The translations under genes and the position numbers were made by a program. This document shows positions 44,991 through 56,890 of a DNA stretch of 64,000 nt, piece by piece; positions within the stretch are counted from its first letter, which is position 1; each line of letters opens with the position of its first letter. The notes under the pieces were generated by a model that was given only the letters and a program-made list of their open reading frames with translations, ran no database searches and was not told the DNA's origin. The stretch covers positions 26,200,001 to 26,264,000 of the forward strand of contig JBAIAC010000051.1 in the NCBI GenBank assembly GCA_037349315.1. Reading direction: 5' to 3'. Source of the DNA: Chelydra serpentina. Taxonomy: Eukaryota > Chordata > Testudines > Chelydridae.

Positions 44991-46202
44991 TCTAAGGGAG
45001 ACACTGGAATATTTGCTTATTTGACTCTGAGGCCTTGGGTCTTCTGTAGTGCAGACTCCATGTTGGAAGTGAGTGGCAGTGCAGAAAATAGCCCTAGAGA
45101 ATCTCCCATGGACTGTTTTCAGTGCTCTCAGGGCTTGTTTTCAAATCCCACCCACCCCAGAGAGCTTCAGCAGGTGTGAAAGAGGAAGCTTCCCTTTCCC
45201 TTGTATGTGAGTGGATAAGGGGTTAAATCTGAGGCTGCTTTCCCACCTGCCATACAGTGAGACCAATTTTACTTTACATTCCAGTGTGAAATACTCCCTT
45301 AAAATCCAAAGGTTACCAGAGGCCTTTGGGATCCAATTAAAATAAACCAAAACATGCTTACGAGACATATTGTTGTTTAAGGTTGTTCCTTGCCACCCTC
45401 TTCCCCATTGGGAGGAGCTACAGAAATGGAGCAAAGGGTTCCGTTCACCATTGCTCAACACCTCGGACAGCTATTCACACCAGTCGATGTCAAAGGGGAC
45501 CAAACTTAGACTCGCTTTGCATGGTGTAAATGGTGACACAAGGTGCATGGCAATAGGGGATGGGGCCAGATGAGTTTTTGGTTTTGTTCTTGTTTTGTTG
45601 TTTTCCTTTTGGTGAATTGAGGGCAATTAGTGGCATTCCCGTTATGAAAAGAGAATTACAGGCAAAGCTCCCCTGCTTTCAAATCACAATTGTGTGAATG
45701 CATTCCCAGTCCTGGAGACAGAAGGCAACGGCAATGCAATATCCCCACCTTGCTCTGCCACTCTGCCTCAGGAGTGATCTGTGGGGTAATCTTTAGAGGA
45801 GAGTTCAGGGCCAAATTCCCTGCTGCTGTAAGTGGGCAAAACTCCACTCAGGTTGATGGAGCTGTGCCCATTTACACCAGCAGGCACTTTGGCCCTTTGT
45901 TTACTTGCCTCATTGGGTCCATGGCTTCTGCTAAACCTGCCACCAAGGCAGACAGCTAGTGCCAAGTGTGGTGATGTGGACACACATCCGCTGGGAATTC
46001 CACTCAGACTCACCAACACTTCACCAGCAGAGGGTGACAACTCTGGCTATACAGGATTGAAGCCGGTGACCCAGAGCCTGAATACTCCTTATCCCGAGCC
46101 CCTGAGCTACTCACAGTTCTGGTTCTACATGTTCTTAGAGGACGTGCAGGAGCCTTGGAGGTGGTAGGCTGTTTCTCCAGCCTTACCTCCCCTCCCCACT
46201 AA
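44991..46202. other. No recognisable gene
   Basis: Short chance ORFs only. The dispersed motif (ggttgatggagctgtgccc) appears near 45850. Confidence 0.4.
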
Positions 46203-46460
46203 GGGTATGTCTACTCTGCAGTGAGGAGTGTGCTTCCCAGCTCAGGTAGACAGACATGTTAGCTCTGGTCAGATTCGCACACTAAAAATAGCAGTGTAGC
46301 CCAGGGGTAGCACAGGTGGCAGCTTGAGCTAACTTCCTGACTACAAAGCCATCTGGCCTCCCTAAGTGTGTACTTGCTTCCACTCCCAGCTCCAGCAGTT
46401 CTGCTGCAAAGGAACGCCACGTGAGAGTGTGGTTTGCGCATCTCTAGCACTGGCTCTAGC
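46203..46460. repeat. MITE-like element with gggtatgtctact end
   Basis: gtatgtctactctgcagtg, cttcccagctcaggtagac and cacactaaaaatagcagtg match the element at 62735-63000. Only the left end is clear. Probably PIF/Harbinger-like by terminus. Confidence 0.4.
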
Positions 46461-47569
46461 CATCTAGTCTCAACCTCCCCCCATCTCCACTTTGTGGGGT
46501 TCCACTAGAGATGGGAGAGGCAGCTCAGATAAAATAAGAAAGAACCAAACTGAACTTTTGCCTGGGGCATTTACTGAGGTCGCAAAAAGCTCAGGTAGAG
46601 TTTTGTCTTTATTAATTGTCATTTTCATACACAACAGAGTTTTGGCTGCTAGACTAGAAAAACCCACCACATCCCATCCTGGGAATCAGAAAGTGCCTGG
46701 AAACCTCAGACAGAACCTGTTCTTATAACTTTTCCAGCCTCACTTTGCAGACCTGAGCGATTTGTATAGCTCTGATCAGCTTCAGATCAGCACCTCGTCT
46801 TCTGGGTGCTTCTCCAAACCTCAAGAGCTTGACTCATAATTGATTTTTCTTCCCATTTCATACTGGGTGCATTCCCCATTTATTAGGTTTATTGAGCTAT
46901 TCTTCACTTCTAAATTACAGTCAGGGGAAGTGACACTAAAATAACAGAGGTCAACAACTCAGCTCTCCAGGTTTCATAGCAATCACATTCTATGGGCTGT
47001 ATATATGAAATGTCCCTATTAACTTATTTGACTGCTTAATAAAGATATTTCACAGCTTTAGGACTAAATTCAGATCTGGTGTGAGTGGGTGCCGCTCATG
47101 GCTCTGAATTTGGCCCAGGGTGCAATCAATGCTTTATATTTGCTCTCCCCTTTGTACTGAGTGGCTAAATCAAAGAGGCAGATTAGCAGTATCCAAGCAG
47201 TCCACCATAAATTAAAGGCATTTTAAACTTTCATGGCATCCCACCAATCAAATTAAAACAAAATGGAGGGAGCAATCTTTGAAATTAAAGGCATTTAGAA
47301 GCAAATAATGAAAACAGATTGAGAAACCACATCCTTCTCCCCTTCTTTATTTCAGTCCCCAAAGCCTAATGTGGATATTAATTGCCTGGATAAGATATAC
47401 AAGCATCCAGTGTACCTTCATCAGAGCAAGAAGCTGTGCAATACCAAAACAAGCTACCTAAATAGAGCTCAGCTGGACTGAGACCTAGGAGGAACTGACA
47501 ATAGGGAGGGAGTGTGGACTTCCATATCTCTCTTTTCCCACTCGGGAACCTAGTTCACTAGGGAATGCA
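46461..47569. other. Nothing recognised
   Basis: No coding signal and no repeat boundary. Confidence 0.4.
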
Positions 47570-47589
47570 GGACCCAATCTGAATCTGTA

Positions 47590-48450
47590 AAAATGGCTAT
47601 CTTCTGCATGGTAGAGGTATTCTCAAGTGCTACTGCTATAGCCACAATTTCAGCTGCCTGGGTGGAGTGCGGTAAGCATTATCCTTTTAGTACCTCATCA
47701 ATGAGAACTCTCACAGCAGCATATTCTGTGTATGGCTTCCCTTTCTTGTAATAACAAGACCCATCTACAAAGCATATAGTGACTACCTTATCCTGTATTT
47801 CACTCCGCACCGCTGCTTCCCCAAAAAGTGGTGACCCAGGGATGCTAACTCTGGTAAAGGGCACTCATGCTCTTCTCCCTCTATCATAAAACCATAGGGT
47901 ACTGGAGACAACATTGGAGTTTTTTCCATATTCACATTTTTATTTAACAAGGCTAGAGTCCATTTAGCCTGTCTAGGGCTGGACACATGACCATTATTAA
48001 TCTTGCCAGTGAGCACATATTTTACCTGGGAGTCGGTGGTTTTCAGCAACATGGGTGACAATCCCACCAGATATTCACAATCTCGCACCAGCACCAAGAC
48101 CTCCTTTTCACAGAGAGTGAATCCCTTTTCTACCTCATTTAGAGTTTTGGAGGCATATGCCACAGGGTGGAGCGCAGTACCATGGTTCTGACTCAGTATT
48201 GCGCCCATCCCCCTCTCAGTAGTTGCCAATTGTAACACAAATGGCTGTCCCACCCTTGGATAGGCTAGGGATGGGACTTGAGTTAAAGCTTGTTTTAACT
48301 GGACCATGGCTTCCTGCTGTCTAGGGCCCCATTCCCACTCTGTTTTTTCTTCAAAAGTTCGTGTAGTGGGCCTACCTTTTCTGGAAATCCCTAAATAAAA
48401 TCTCAGGAGAAATTGACCATCCCCAGGAATGAGCTAAGAGTGGTTACATC
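47590..48450 (-). pseudogene. Endogenous retrovirus: RNase H region
   Basis: The minus strand has an open stretch (48307-47783). Its start is the RT connection/RNase H border (QLATTERGMGAILSQNHG, then HPVAYASKTLN). A second frame (47864-47679) holds the RNase H start box VDGSCYYKKG. A frame change lies near 47830. Downstream integrase and env are not found before similarity ends near 47580. Confidence 0.7.
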
Positions 48451-49240
48451 CATGGGAGCTGGAAATTTAAGGGTCTGGGGAATGCCCTTCCTGTCCCAGA
48501 ATTACCTCAAGGTGATTTGCTTGCTGAGAGCACAAGTGGACTTTCTTTGGGCTTACCTAAAAACCCTGTTTCCTGCATTTTTTTTAATACCTTGTCCAGT
48601 ACTTCCAAATGTTTGTCCCTGGTATGTGTACAAATCAGGATATCATCCATGTAGGATAGTATACTGTCCCTTTCAGGCATCCCATCCCTCATTCTGACCT
48701 CCTGGGTCTGACAAATAGGGGCATTAATCCAGCCCATAGGTATCCTTGCAAAACACAGCTGTCTTCCCTGAAAAGTGAAAGCGAATTTATAACTGTCTCA
48801 ATGTAATGGGATAGCAAAGAAATCATTGGCCAAATCTAAAACAGAAAACCACTGGGCTCCTCCTACAATGGAGACCATCAGCTCCTGATACTTAGCCACT
48901 ACGGGGGCCATCAGCAGGATCCACACAATTAAGGGGATAAAAATCTACTATGAGCCTCCAAGTCTTGCCATCACTTTTAAGAACCGGCCACAGGACAGCA
49001 TTAATGGGGCTAGATTGTTTCACTAGGACCCTTTGGCTTAAGAGTCCATCAATTGTTTCTTGGAAGCTGGCTTCCACCTCTTCTAGATACCTATACTGCT
49101 TCTGGGGTGGGGGATCAGGGCCTGTGAGTAGGACTTCTGCATCAATTTTACCGCATTTTATTTTATTCTTAGCCCACACCACCCCGTGTTTCTCTACAAT
49201 TGCTAGAACTTTTCCGGGGGCCATTTGGACCACTCCAGTT
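48451..49240 (-). pseudogene. Endogenous retrovirus: reverse transcriptase region, broken
   Basis: The minus strand shows the RT N-terminus at 49233-48892 (ETIDGLLSQRVLVKQSSP, then SDGKTWRLIVDF). The catalytic part is at about 48640-48660 (SYMDDILICTH). The intervening part lies in other frames, so there are at least two frame breaks. YMDD at the active site is a known retroviral variant of YxDD. No intact gene is present. Confidence 0.75.
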
Positions 49241-49600
49241 CTTTAGATGCCTTAAGGGCTGCAAACTGGCAGCTTGCCAAAATGTCCACTGGTTCCCAGT
49301 GTGTGCCAGAGGGCATTGCCCATAGAACCCTGTTGGCAAAGTCAACCAGCACTCTCAATTCTCCCAAAGCATCAATTCCCAGGATCCCTACCTTTCCCAG
49401 ATCCATCAAGCCAAATTACCCTCTATTTTCCCTCCACCTGACCCTGTACAGGATCTTCCCACAGCAGGAGACAATCTCTCTGCCTCATTAAATCCCTGTA
49501 AAGGCTTGACTCCGACTGGAGGCCCAAACAGGTTCTTATTCTTGGTACTAATCAGGGAATAAGTAGCACCTAAATCCACTAATAAATTTTATTTAAACAC
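49203..49600 (-). pseudogene. Endogenous retrovirus: probable protease region
   Basis: Between the gag end and RT on the minus strand lies a short open stretch (49409-49203) with hydrophobic ILGIDALGEL-like sequence, of the type found in a retroviral protease flap and C-terminus. The DTG/DSG active-site triad is not visible in an open frame. The likely position is near 49560-49580, where sequence decay prevents a firm call. Confidence 0.45.
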
Positions 49601-51350
49601 CCCTCCTCCAAATTCTACATAAAATGTGAACCTCCCCCATCCATTGGTGTCTCAAATGTGCCACTATTGGAGGAGTGAGGGGCATCGAGCCTCCCTGTGG
49701 AGAGACGTCTGGCGGTGCACTCGGAGTCTTCCCTTCATGCTCAGCCAGCTTTAATAGGAGTTCTGGGGTAGGCAACCCATCTATTTTTCCCCTCACTTTG
49801 CACTTCAGGAGCCATCTCCAGATTTCTGTCCCCCAGAGATCAGGCATTCTGACCCAACTTTTGTAGGGTCTCCCTTTTCTTTCCCCTTTCCCTTTTGACC
49901 TTGGCCTTCTTTATGAGTGTTATCTGAGAGGGTTATTGTAGTGACCTTCCTAACTTTCTTTTTGGAGAGATAAATATCCTTCTGGACCTCATAGGCTTTC
50001 CTAGCCTTCTTCTCAATTTCTTCTAACCTACCTCCCCCCTGGTTCAGTATTCACCAATGCCATGTGAATCGGGGGAGGGGGGGACCTTTGACTCAAGACT
50101 TATTTAAATGCAGCTGTCTCATACACCAGGTTATCTGCTGCAGCCAACCCAGAGTGTTTAGATGCCAGCTTCTTTCTAGCCATACAGCTTCCTGGTCTTT
50201 TCCCCGCCTGTTGCTTCTCTTGATGGAACATCACTACGGGTCTTTCTCCAGATAAAAGGGCCTTTATCACTTCCCCTTTCAGGTTAATATGTCTTTGGGC
50301 ATCATCATCTCCAGGGGGATCCCTACTTGGTTAGCATAAGAGAACCCTGCAAAGTCCTGAGGGGTCATACATTCCCTGACCAAGGCCACCACATCCCCCA
50401 GAGTGAGACTGGCGATGTCAGCTATCCTCGACAACCATCCCAAGGCTCTACTCTGGTTTAGTGGACTAAGCAATTTCCCTGTGCTCTGACCCAGTCAGGG
50501 GAGAAAGGTCTAACCTCTACTCATTCCTCTCATCCCTGGTTGCCCTTTGGGGACCACCTTGCTTACCATGGTTTTTACTATTGGGGTTATGGGTGGGAGC
50601 TTCTGCAGCTCTTCCACTGTTTTGAACAATGGTCCATATGGGGACTACCCAAAAGGGCCAGGGGAAACTTTTTGGAGTCATCCCTCTCATAGTCATAATA
50701 AGGAGGATACAAATCAGGGTCTCTCTCTGACCCATCTTCCCCTCCCCCAGGCTATGAACCCCTTTGATCACAGCCACTATTCCCCTCTCTTCTCCGAATT
50801 CCATTCTAAGGGTACAGCTCTGTCTCTTACATTCCCTATGTTCTGCCTGGATCTTATTCTGGGAGTCCTTCAATAAGGCTCTAACCTCTACCTTGCTTTC
50901 CTCTGTCTGTTTTTTCAACTCATATACTTCTGCTCCAGCCAGTCACTCACTCTCTCACTGTCACACACTTGCTTCTGCATTGCCACTATCTATGCTGCCT
51001 GAGTCAGGGTAAAAAACAACGAGGAGTCCGGTGGTACCTTAAAGACTAACAGATTTATTTGGGCCTAGGCTTTCGTGGGTAAACACCCCATTTCTTCAGA
51101 TGAGTCAGGCTCATGGCCCAGAGGGTGTCTGACTCTGCCTTCAGGCTCGCTGCTTCCTTTTCTCTTGTAACTTTATCTTTCTCTAACCTCTCCACTCTTG
51201 CCTTTAATTTATCTCTCTCTTTATCTAATACCGTTACTACCATCCACAATCCCTGTAAGGCAGCCTTATTCTTCACCTTAACATTTGGAGCTCTCCTTTT
51301 TCCCACGCCGACCCATGTTTTCCATTGTTTACAGAGCTGCAGGAACACGC
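49593..51350 (-). pseudogene. Endogenous retrovirus: gag region, broken and interrupted
   Basis: Order on the minus strand: an N-terminal part with a strong coiled-coil (51348-51101, KERDKLKARVERLEKD), a second piece (50918-50517, Glu/Lys-rich then Pro-rich), a capsid-like piece (50473-50279, RALGWLSRIADIASLTLGDV), and a C-terminal piece (49847-49593). A 92-bp insertion (51009-51100) cuts the N-terminal part. Assignment to gag rests on the position upstream of protease and RT and on the composition; single domains are not diagnostic. Confidence 0.55.
51009..51100 (-). mobile_element. Penelope-type tail inserted in the retroviral gag remnant
   Basis: The 92-bp insert is flanked by the 9-bp duplication tgagtcagg (51000-51008 and 51101-51109). 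Its sequence (gaggagtccggtggtacc, gactaacagatttat, ggctttcgtgggtaaac, ttcttcagatga) matches the terminal arm of the Penelope-like element at 26846-26940. Confidence 0.8.
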
Positions 51351-51602
51351 CAGGGCCATTGAAGGCTCCAGGCTTCCAGGAACCTTTACCATAGTCCTGT
51401 ACAAATCTGTCAAGCTATTACCCCACACTGTTTCCAACCTTCTTTCTTTCTTGATGGTCCCTTTCCTTCTGACTTATTTTCTCACTCGACTGGACTATTA
51501 GCCTGAGCCCTAAGTCCCAGTAACAGAATGTATCCATGAATTGATTCATGGACTATGACATGGCAATTACAGGTTGTGACCCTGTCCCAGTATCCTCTAG
51601 TC

Positions 51603-51790
51603 TCTTAGTCTCATAGACTTTAAGGTCAGAAGGGATCATGATGATAGTCTAGTCTGACCTGCATAACGCAGGTCACAGAATCTCACCCCCACTCCTGTAA
51701 TAAACCCCTAACCTATGTCTGAGCTATTGAAGTCCTCAAATCATAGTCCCTACTGCAACAAGCTGCCTGTACCAATCGTCCCCTTCCTCT
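51603..51790 (-). mobile_element. CR1 LINE 3-prime fragment
   Basis: On the plus strand: tcatagactttaaggtcag, agtctgacctgcataac and ctatgtctgagctattgaag. This is the reverse of a CR1-type 3-prime end. Lies between the ERV gag remnant and a possible LTR. Confidence 0.55.
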
Positions 51791-52189
51791 TCACCTCTCC
51801 TGGCTACTGGTTTGCCAAATCTGTTACCTGGGGCTTTCTGAACCCAAAACTCCAATAATTTTTATTTTCCCCTTTCCAGAATAATTTTCTAGGATATTTT
51901 CCTCTTTCAAGAATAAATCCATGGGGACACAGCTCTTCCATCTGATAAATGATTGGCACAAACATCAGTGCTTTCACCCCAAAAAAAATCTTTTAAAATT
52001 AAGTCTACAACATGCATCTAAAATAGGAATAGTCTAGAGAAACCCAGATATAGGTACCCAAAGTCTGAGATGGTGTCGAATGGTCGACAGCAGGTTCCTG
52101 GTGGCCAGCCTTCCACCTAGCTGCTGGAGAGTGGGATATCCACTTCTGAGCTCATACAAAACTTCTCCGACTTCTCTCCCCCTTACACA
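51791..52189 (-). mobile_element. Possible 5-prime LTR of the endogenous retrovirus
   Basis: On the minus strand it would start TGTGTAAGGGGGAG (at 52189), with an aataaa near 51861-51866, and lie upstream of gag. I found no second LTR, no clear primer-binding site and no target duplication, so this is a suggestion only. Confidence 0.3.
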
Positions 52190-52759
52190 TTCTGATTTTA
52201 TCTTTTTATAAGTTGCTCAATACAAAGCATATAACTCTAGTAACTCCTTGCAAACTAACAATTTTCCTAACATCAGCAAGCAGCTCCTAGTCATAAAATC
52301 AACAAAAAATCATAATCAGGAACACCCAGATCCAAGATCAGCAATCCATATTTCCATCCATTCTCATGGTTCTTCCCATTTTTACTTTTTATCCTTATCA
52401 GCAAAACTGCAGCTGCAGCTATTTTTTTGTTTATACAAAGCTCAACTTATTCCTGACTATATTGTGTTCTGGCTTCCAGTTAATGGTGGCTGACTGCACA
52501 AAATGGTTATGGTATTGTCAAGTAAATTTTTCTCATAACAATGGGGACAGATTATTGGAAGATACTGCCACTCAGACATCTGAGCTGAGGGATTAAAAAC
52601 ATCAAGATCTTGGTCCTGCTTGTAACTGAATTGCAAACTTTGCGTTTCTTAGCTGTTGTACTGATGGGTTTTGTCTTTGGAAACCAATTCAAGCTCCGGT
52701 CATATTCACAGATCAAGGCCAGAAATGATAATCGACTCTGAGCTTCTATATAACCAGAC
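52190..52759. other. Nothing recognised
   Basis: AT-rich sequence without coding signal or repeat boundary. Confidence 0.4.
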
Positions 52760-54166
52760 AAGAAAACTTCCTCAAAATAATTCCTAACGCAGATCTTTTA
52801 GGAAAATATCCAAACCAGATTTTAAAATTGTCAGTGATGGAGAATCCACCATGACCCTTGTTCCAATGGTTAATTACTATCCCTGTTAAAAAAAAATGCC
52901 TTATTTCCAGTCTGAATTAGTCTAGCTTTAACTTCTAGCGATTGGATCATGTTATACCTTTTACTGCTGGATTGAAGAGCCCATTATTAAATATTTGTTC
53001 CCCATGTAAATACCTACAGACTGTGATCAATTCACCCCTAAATCTTCTCTTTTTAAAGCTAAATAGATTGAGCTCCTTGAGTGTCACCATAAGGCAGGTT
53101 GTCTAATCCTTTAATCATTCTCATGGCTCTTCTCTGAACCCTCTTCAATTTATTAACATCCTTTTTGAATTGTGGGCACCAGAACTAGGCACAGTATTCC
53201 AGCACAGACAAATACAGGGGTGTTATAGCCTCTTTACCCCTACTCAAGTTTCCTTTTGGCCATAGCATTGCACTGGGAGCTCATTCAGCTGATTGTTCAC
53301 CATGACTCCCACATGCTTTTCAGAGTAACTGCTTCCCAGGATAGAGTCCCCCATTGTGTAAGTATGGCCTACGTTCTTTGATGCTAGATGTATACATTTA
53401 CATTTAGCTGTATTAAAATGCATATTATTTACTTGCATGCATTTACCAAGCAATCCAGATCAGTCTGAATCAGTGACCTGTCCTCCTCATTATTTACCAC
53501 TCCCCCAATTTTTGTGTTATCTGCAAACTTTATCAGTGATGATTTGATGTTTTTCTTCCAGGTTATTAATAAAAATGTTAAATATTATAGGGCCAAAATA
53601 TTATGAGGGCAAGACCTCAATGGAAATACATCTGCTTGGTGACAATTCTCAGTTTACAATTACCTTGAGACCTATCAGTTAGCCACCATTTACTCTATTT
53701 AACATGTGCCATGTTAATTGTACAGCTTTCTAGTTTTTTAATCAAAATGTTGTGCAGCACTATGTCAAATGCCTTACAGAAGTCTAACGTCAACACTATT
53801 ACCTTTATCAACCAAACTTTTAATATAAAAATAGATAGACTAACTTGATATTTTCCATAAACTCATGTTGATTGACATTAGTTATACTACCCTCCTTTGA
53901 TTCTTTATTAATCAAGTGCCATATCAGCTGCTCCATTATCTTACCTGAGATCAATGTCAAACTGAGAGGCCTACAATTCCCTGAGTCATCCTATCTTCTC
54001 TTTTTAAATATTGGCACAACATTAGCTGTCTTCCAATCTTCTGGAACTTCCCAGTTGTTCCAAGACTTGTTGACAATTAACATTAATGGTCTGGCAAGCT
54101 CCTTAGCCAGCTCTTTTAAAACTCCTTGGATGCAAGTTCTCCAGATCTACTGATTTTAGTGTCCAA

Positions 54167-54279
54167 CTTTAGTAGCAGTAGTATCTTTTATTGAACTAAC
54201 TTCTGTTGGTGAAAGAGACAAGAATGCCTTTCTCATATCCTGGGACCAACATGGCTACACCATCACTGCAAATAACTAG
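54167..54279 (-). mobile_element. Second Penelope-type tail
   Basis: The phrases tattgaactaacttctgttgg, tgaaagagacaag and tcctgggaccaacatggctac form the terminal arm of another Penelope-like family known from sauropsids. It is inserted in the old CR1. No clean target duplication. Confidence 0.5.
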
Positions 54280-54850
54280 AATAGCTTCTGTTTAACATCC
54301 TCCAGAGATACTAATGGAAAGGAAAGCATTATATGATATAACTACATCATCTATTTCCCCCCCCCCCAGAATAGAAACGTATTGAACATTTCTATCTTTT
54401 TTGCATTATTGCTAAATCTACCATTTCCATCTGGTAATAGACCAATACTATTGTCAGGATTCTTTTTGTTCCTAAGATGCTGAAGAACAATAAGGAGGTT
54501 TTTTTTAACACTGCTGGCCATAGATGTCTCCTTGTGTCCCTTTGCATCTCTTATTAAGTTTTCTACAATTCCTAGCTTCATAGTTATATTTATTATTATC
54601 TGCTTCGCCATTCTACCATTTGTAATTTTTAATTACTTTTAATAGCTCTCTTCACTTCCCCTCTAAACTAGATTGGATTTTTAACCACTAAGGATTTCTT
54701 CCTCAGTTGTGGATTTTTGGGCATCTAGTTTAATGTTCTTAAACTATTCCCAGTTATCATTCACATTTTTCTGATTAAGTTCTTCTTCCCAGCTTATTGG
54801 CTCATAATTGTTTTCAGCTTTGTGAAACTGGCCCTTTTAAAGCACTCAGA

Positions 54851-54882
54851 GAGAGAGTGTGTGTGTCTGTCTGTCTGTCATT
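54851..54882. repeat. Compound microsatellite (GA)n(TG)n(TCTG)n
   Basis: Consecutive short runs of ag, gtgt and ctgt units mark the border where CR1 similarity ends. Confidence 0.75.
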
Positions 54883-54889
54883 GGTCTGG

Positions 54890-55560
54890 ATTTTATTCAG
54901 TTTGTGTAAAGGACTGGGGAATGGGCAGTCTTGCCTAGAGGTCACAGCTGTGCTGAGATCTGCTCACCAGGCAGGAGTTGGAGTAATCACAAAAGCCAGG
55001 TTCTATTGGCAACAGCCAGGACCATAGTCAGAGTCAGGAGATCAAGCAAAGTCTGGCATAACAGCAGGCCAAAGTCTGTGTAACTGCCCTGACAACTTCC
55101 TGGGGTAACCTCTGGGGTTAAATATAGTGTTTGGCCAATCAGAGGCAGGGCCGGCTCTAACTTTTTTGCTGCCCCAAGCAAAAAAAACAAAAAACAAAAA
55201 ACCCAAGCACCGCCCTGCCGAAACAAACCCTCCCCCCAACGCTGCTACGTCGAAACAACCCCCCCGTCCGAGCGCCACCCCACGGAAACAACCCCCTCCC
55301 CAAGCGCCATCCTGCCAAAGTGTGTTTAAAAAAAACAACAAACAAACCCCGAGCACTGCCCCACCGCCCCAAGATTGGCCGCCCCTCAGAAGGTGCCGCC
55401 CCAAGCACGTGCTTAGTTGGCTGGTGCCTGGAGCCGGCCCTGATCAGAGGGCTGCAGGCTACCGTCACTCTGGGTTTCTTGGGCGGTACTTCCTGCAGCA
55501 TATACTCTCCATAGTGGTCCCTGGCAGCACCTCTGTATGACCTCCTAGTGGTATTATAGG
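54890..55560 (-). mobile_element. Possible LTR fragment carrying a hAT insertion
   Basis: Outside the hAT element, the minus strand reads a CCAAT word (gattggccaaac, 55128-55141) followed by a TATA-like actatatttaacc (about 55117-55130), in the order of a promoter. The rest (agtctggcataacagcagg, ggcggtacttcctgcag) is non-coding. No TG...CA ends were proven. Confidence 0.3.
55146..55442. mobile_element. hAT MITE, CAGGGCCGGCTC family, copy C
   Basis: The left end is cagggccggctctaac and the right end is gcctggagccggccctg. Perfect 8-bp target duplications atcagagg lie at 55138-55145 and 55443-55450. The C-rich inside has no coding value. Confidence 0.9.
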
Positions 55561-55646
55561 AATATCAGCTCTCTCAGGCTCTATAGACCCAGGTTCTAAT
55601 CCCTAGGTCCTCATGTGTAAATGTGATTGTTATTATCACTTATACC

Positions 55647-55970
55647 CATGGGCGCCAACTCCGTGGGTGCTCCGGTGCTGGAGCACCCACGGAGAAAAAT
55701 TGGTGGGTGCTCTGCACCCACCGGCAACTCCCCGCCCACCCCAGACCCGCGGCAAACTTACCGGGCACCGGGAGATGTTGCGGGGCCCCGCCCCCGACGC
55801 TGGGCAACGTTGCATCGGCGTCGGGGGCGGGGCCCCGCAACGTCGCCCGGCGTCAGGGGCGGGGCCCCGCAACGTCGCCCGGCGTCGGGGGCAGGGCCCG
55901 GCGTCGGGCGGGGCCCCGGCCGACGCCGGGTGACAGCACCCACGGGCGGGGCCGGAAGTCAGCCCCTGTG
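55647..55970. mobile_element. Hairpin hAT-type MITE, CATAGGCRCC family, copy 3
   Basis: The left end is catgggcgccaactccg and the right end is gtcagcccctgtg. The same perfect 13-bp stem (ccgtgggtgctcc / ggagcacccacgg) as in copy 1 is present. Flanking 8-mers cttatacc (55639-55646) and cttatact (55971-55978) match at 7 of 8. Inside, about three GC-rich units of some 32 bp (gtcgggggcggggccccgc). Confidence 0.75.
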
Positions 55971-56440
55971 CTTATACTTCGTTACCATTAACTTTTAATT
56001 CTATGTTCAGTTCTTTCACAGCTGTCAAGATGAGAATATAGAATATCCCTGGATTGGATGCAACACTCTTTGAGTTAGAAAATTGTTATCTTTAATATTT
56101 AGAAATTCCCAGGGTCTTTTAGTACCAGCAGCAAGAGACCTTCCACATATGTCACTCAAACTGAAGTCCCCTGTGATCAGGCAGGTTTTTTTTTCTGATA
56201 CTTTACAGATAGGTGCATAAGGAACCAGTCAACCTGTTCCCTAGTGTGATTTGGGGTCTGTAGAAGACACCAACTAATACCCCCTCTTGTTCTGTACCTA
56301 TTAGGACATTGATCCGAAAGCACTGAAGATAATTTTCTTTTGAGTTTCCAGTCACTCGAAACAAGTAATGCCATTTGTGACATAAAGTGCCAGTCCCACT
56401 CCTCTTTTGCCCACTTGATCCTTCCTAAATAGGCTATAAA

Positions 56441-56890
56441 TAAGGCCCTACTTGAATTGTGGGATGATTGTCAAAAAATGGTGGCTGAGTTGCAGACAAG
56501 CCATGGAAAACTGTGGAAAAGTAATAATGGACCTTATTGTTTGCGGTAATAAAGTCCATTATTTTCAGGACTGAGAATGAGGGCTCCCACTGTCAGCCGT
56601 CTGGGGCTGAGAGCAGGGTCTGGGGCTGACAGGAGGAACACGAGGCTGAGAGGGGGGGCTCCCACTGTTGGCCACCTGGGGCTGACAGTGGGGGCTCCTG
56701 CTGTTGGCTACCCGAGTTGAGAGCAGCCTTCCAGCGCTTACAGTGGGGGTCCCACTTTCAGCCCCAGGGCGGCTGGGGCTTCCACTGTCAGCCCCATGCA
56801 TAGTAGGGCTCCTGCTGTCAAAATTGCCATGGAAGCCTAATATTGTGGAATCCGCAATTTCCACAATATTGCAAGTTAAGTAGGGCCGGA
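56441..56890. mobile_element. hAT-type MITE, TAAGGCCCTACTT family (450 bp)
   Basis: The left end taaggccctacttgaattg and the right end caagttaagtagggccgga are inverted repeats. Flanks gctataaa (56433-56440) and gttataaa (56891-56898) match at 7 of 8. Removing the insert rejoins old CR1 EN sequence at this point, which confirms the borders. The middle (56580-56810) holds diverged repeats of about 45 bp (ctcccactgtcagcc, ctggggctga). Confidence 0.8.

Noticed and set aside
55613..55998. ORFs of 106-123 codons over the hairpin MITE
   Set aside because: The same frames appear in the copy at 20733-21146. They follow the GC-rich repeat units and have no conserved protein character.
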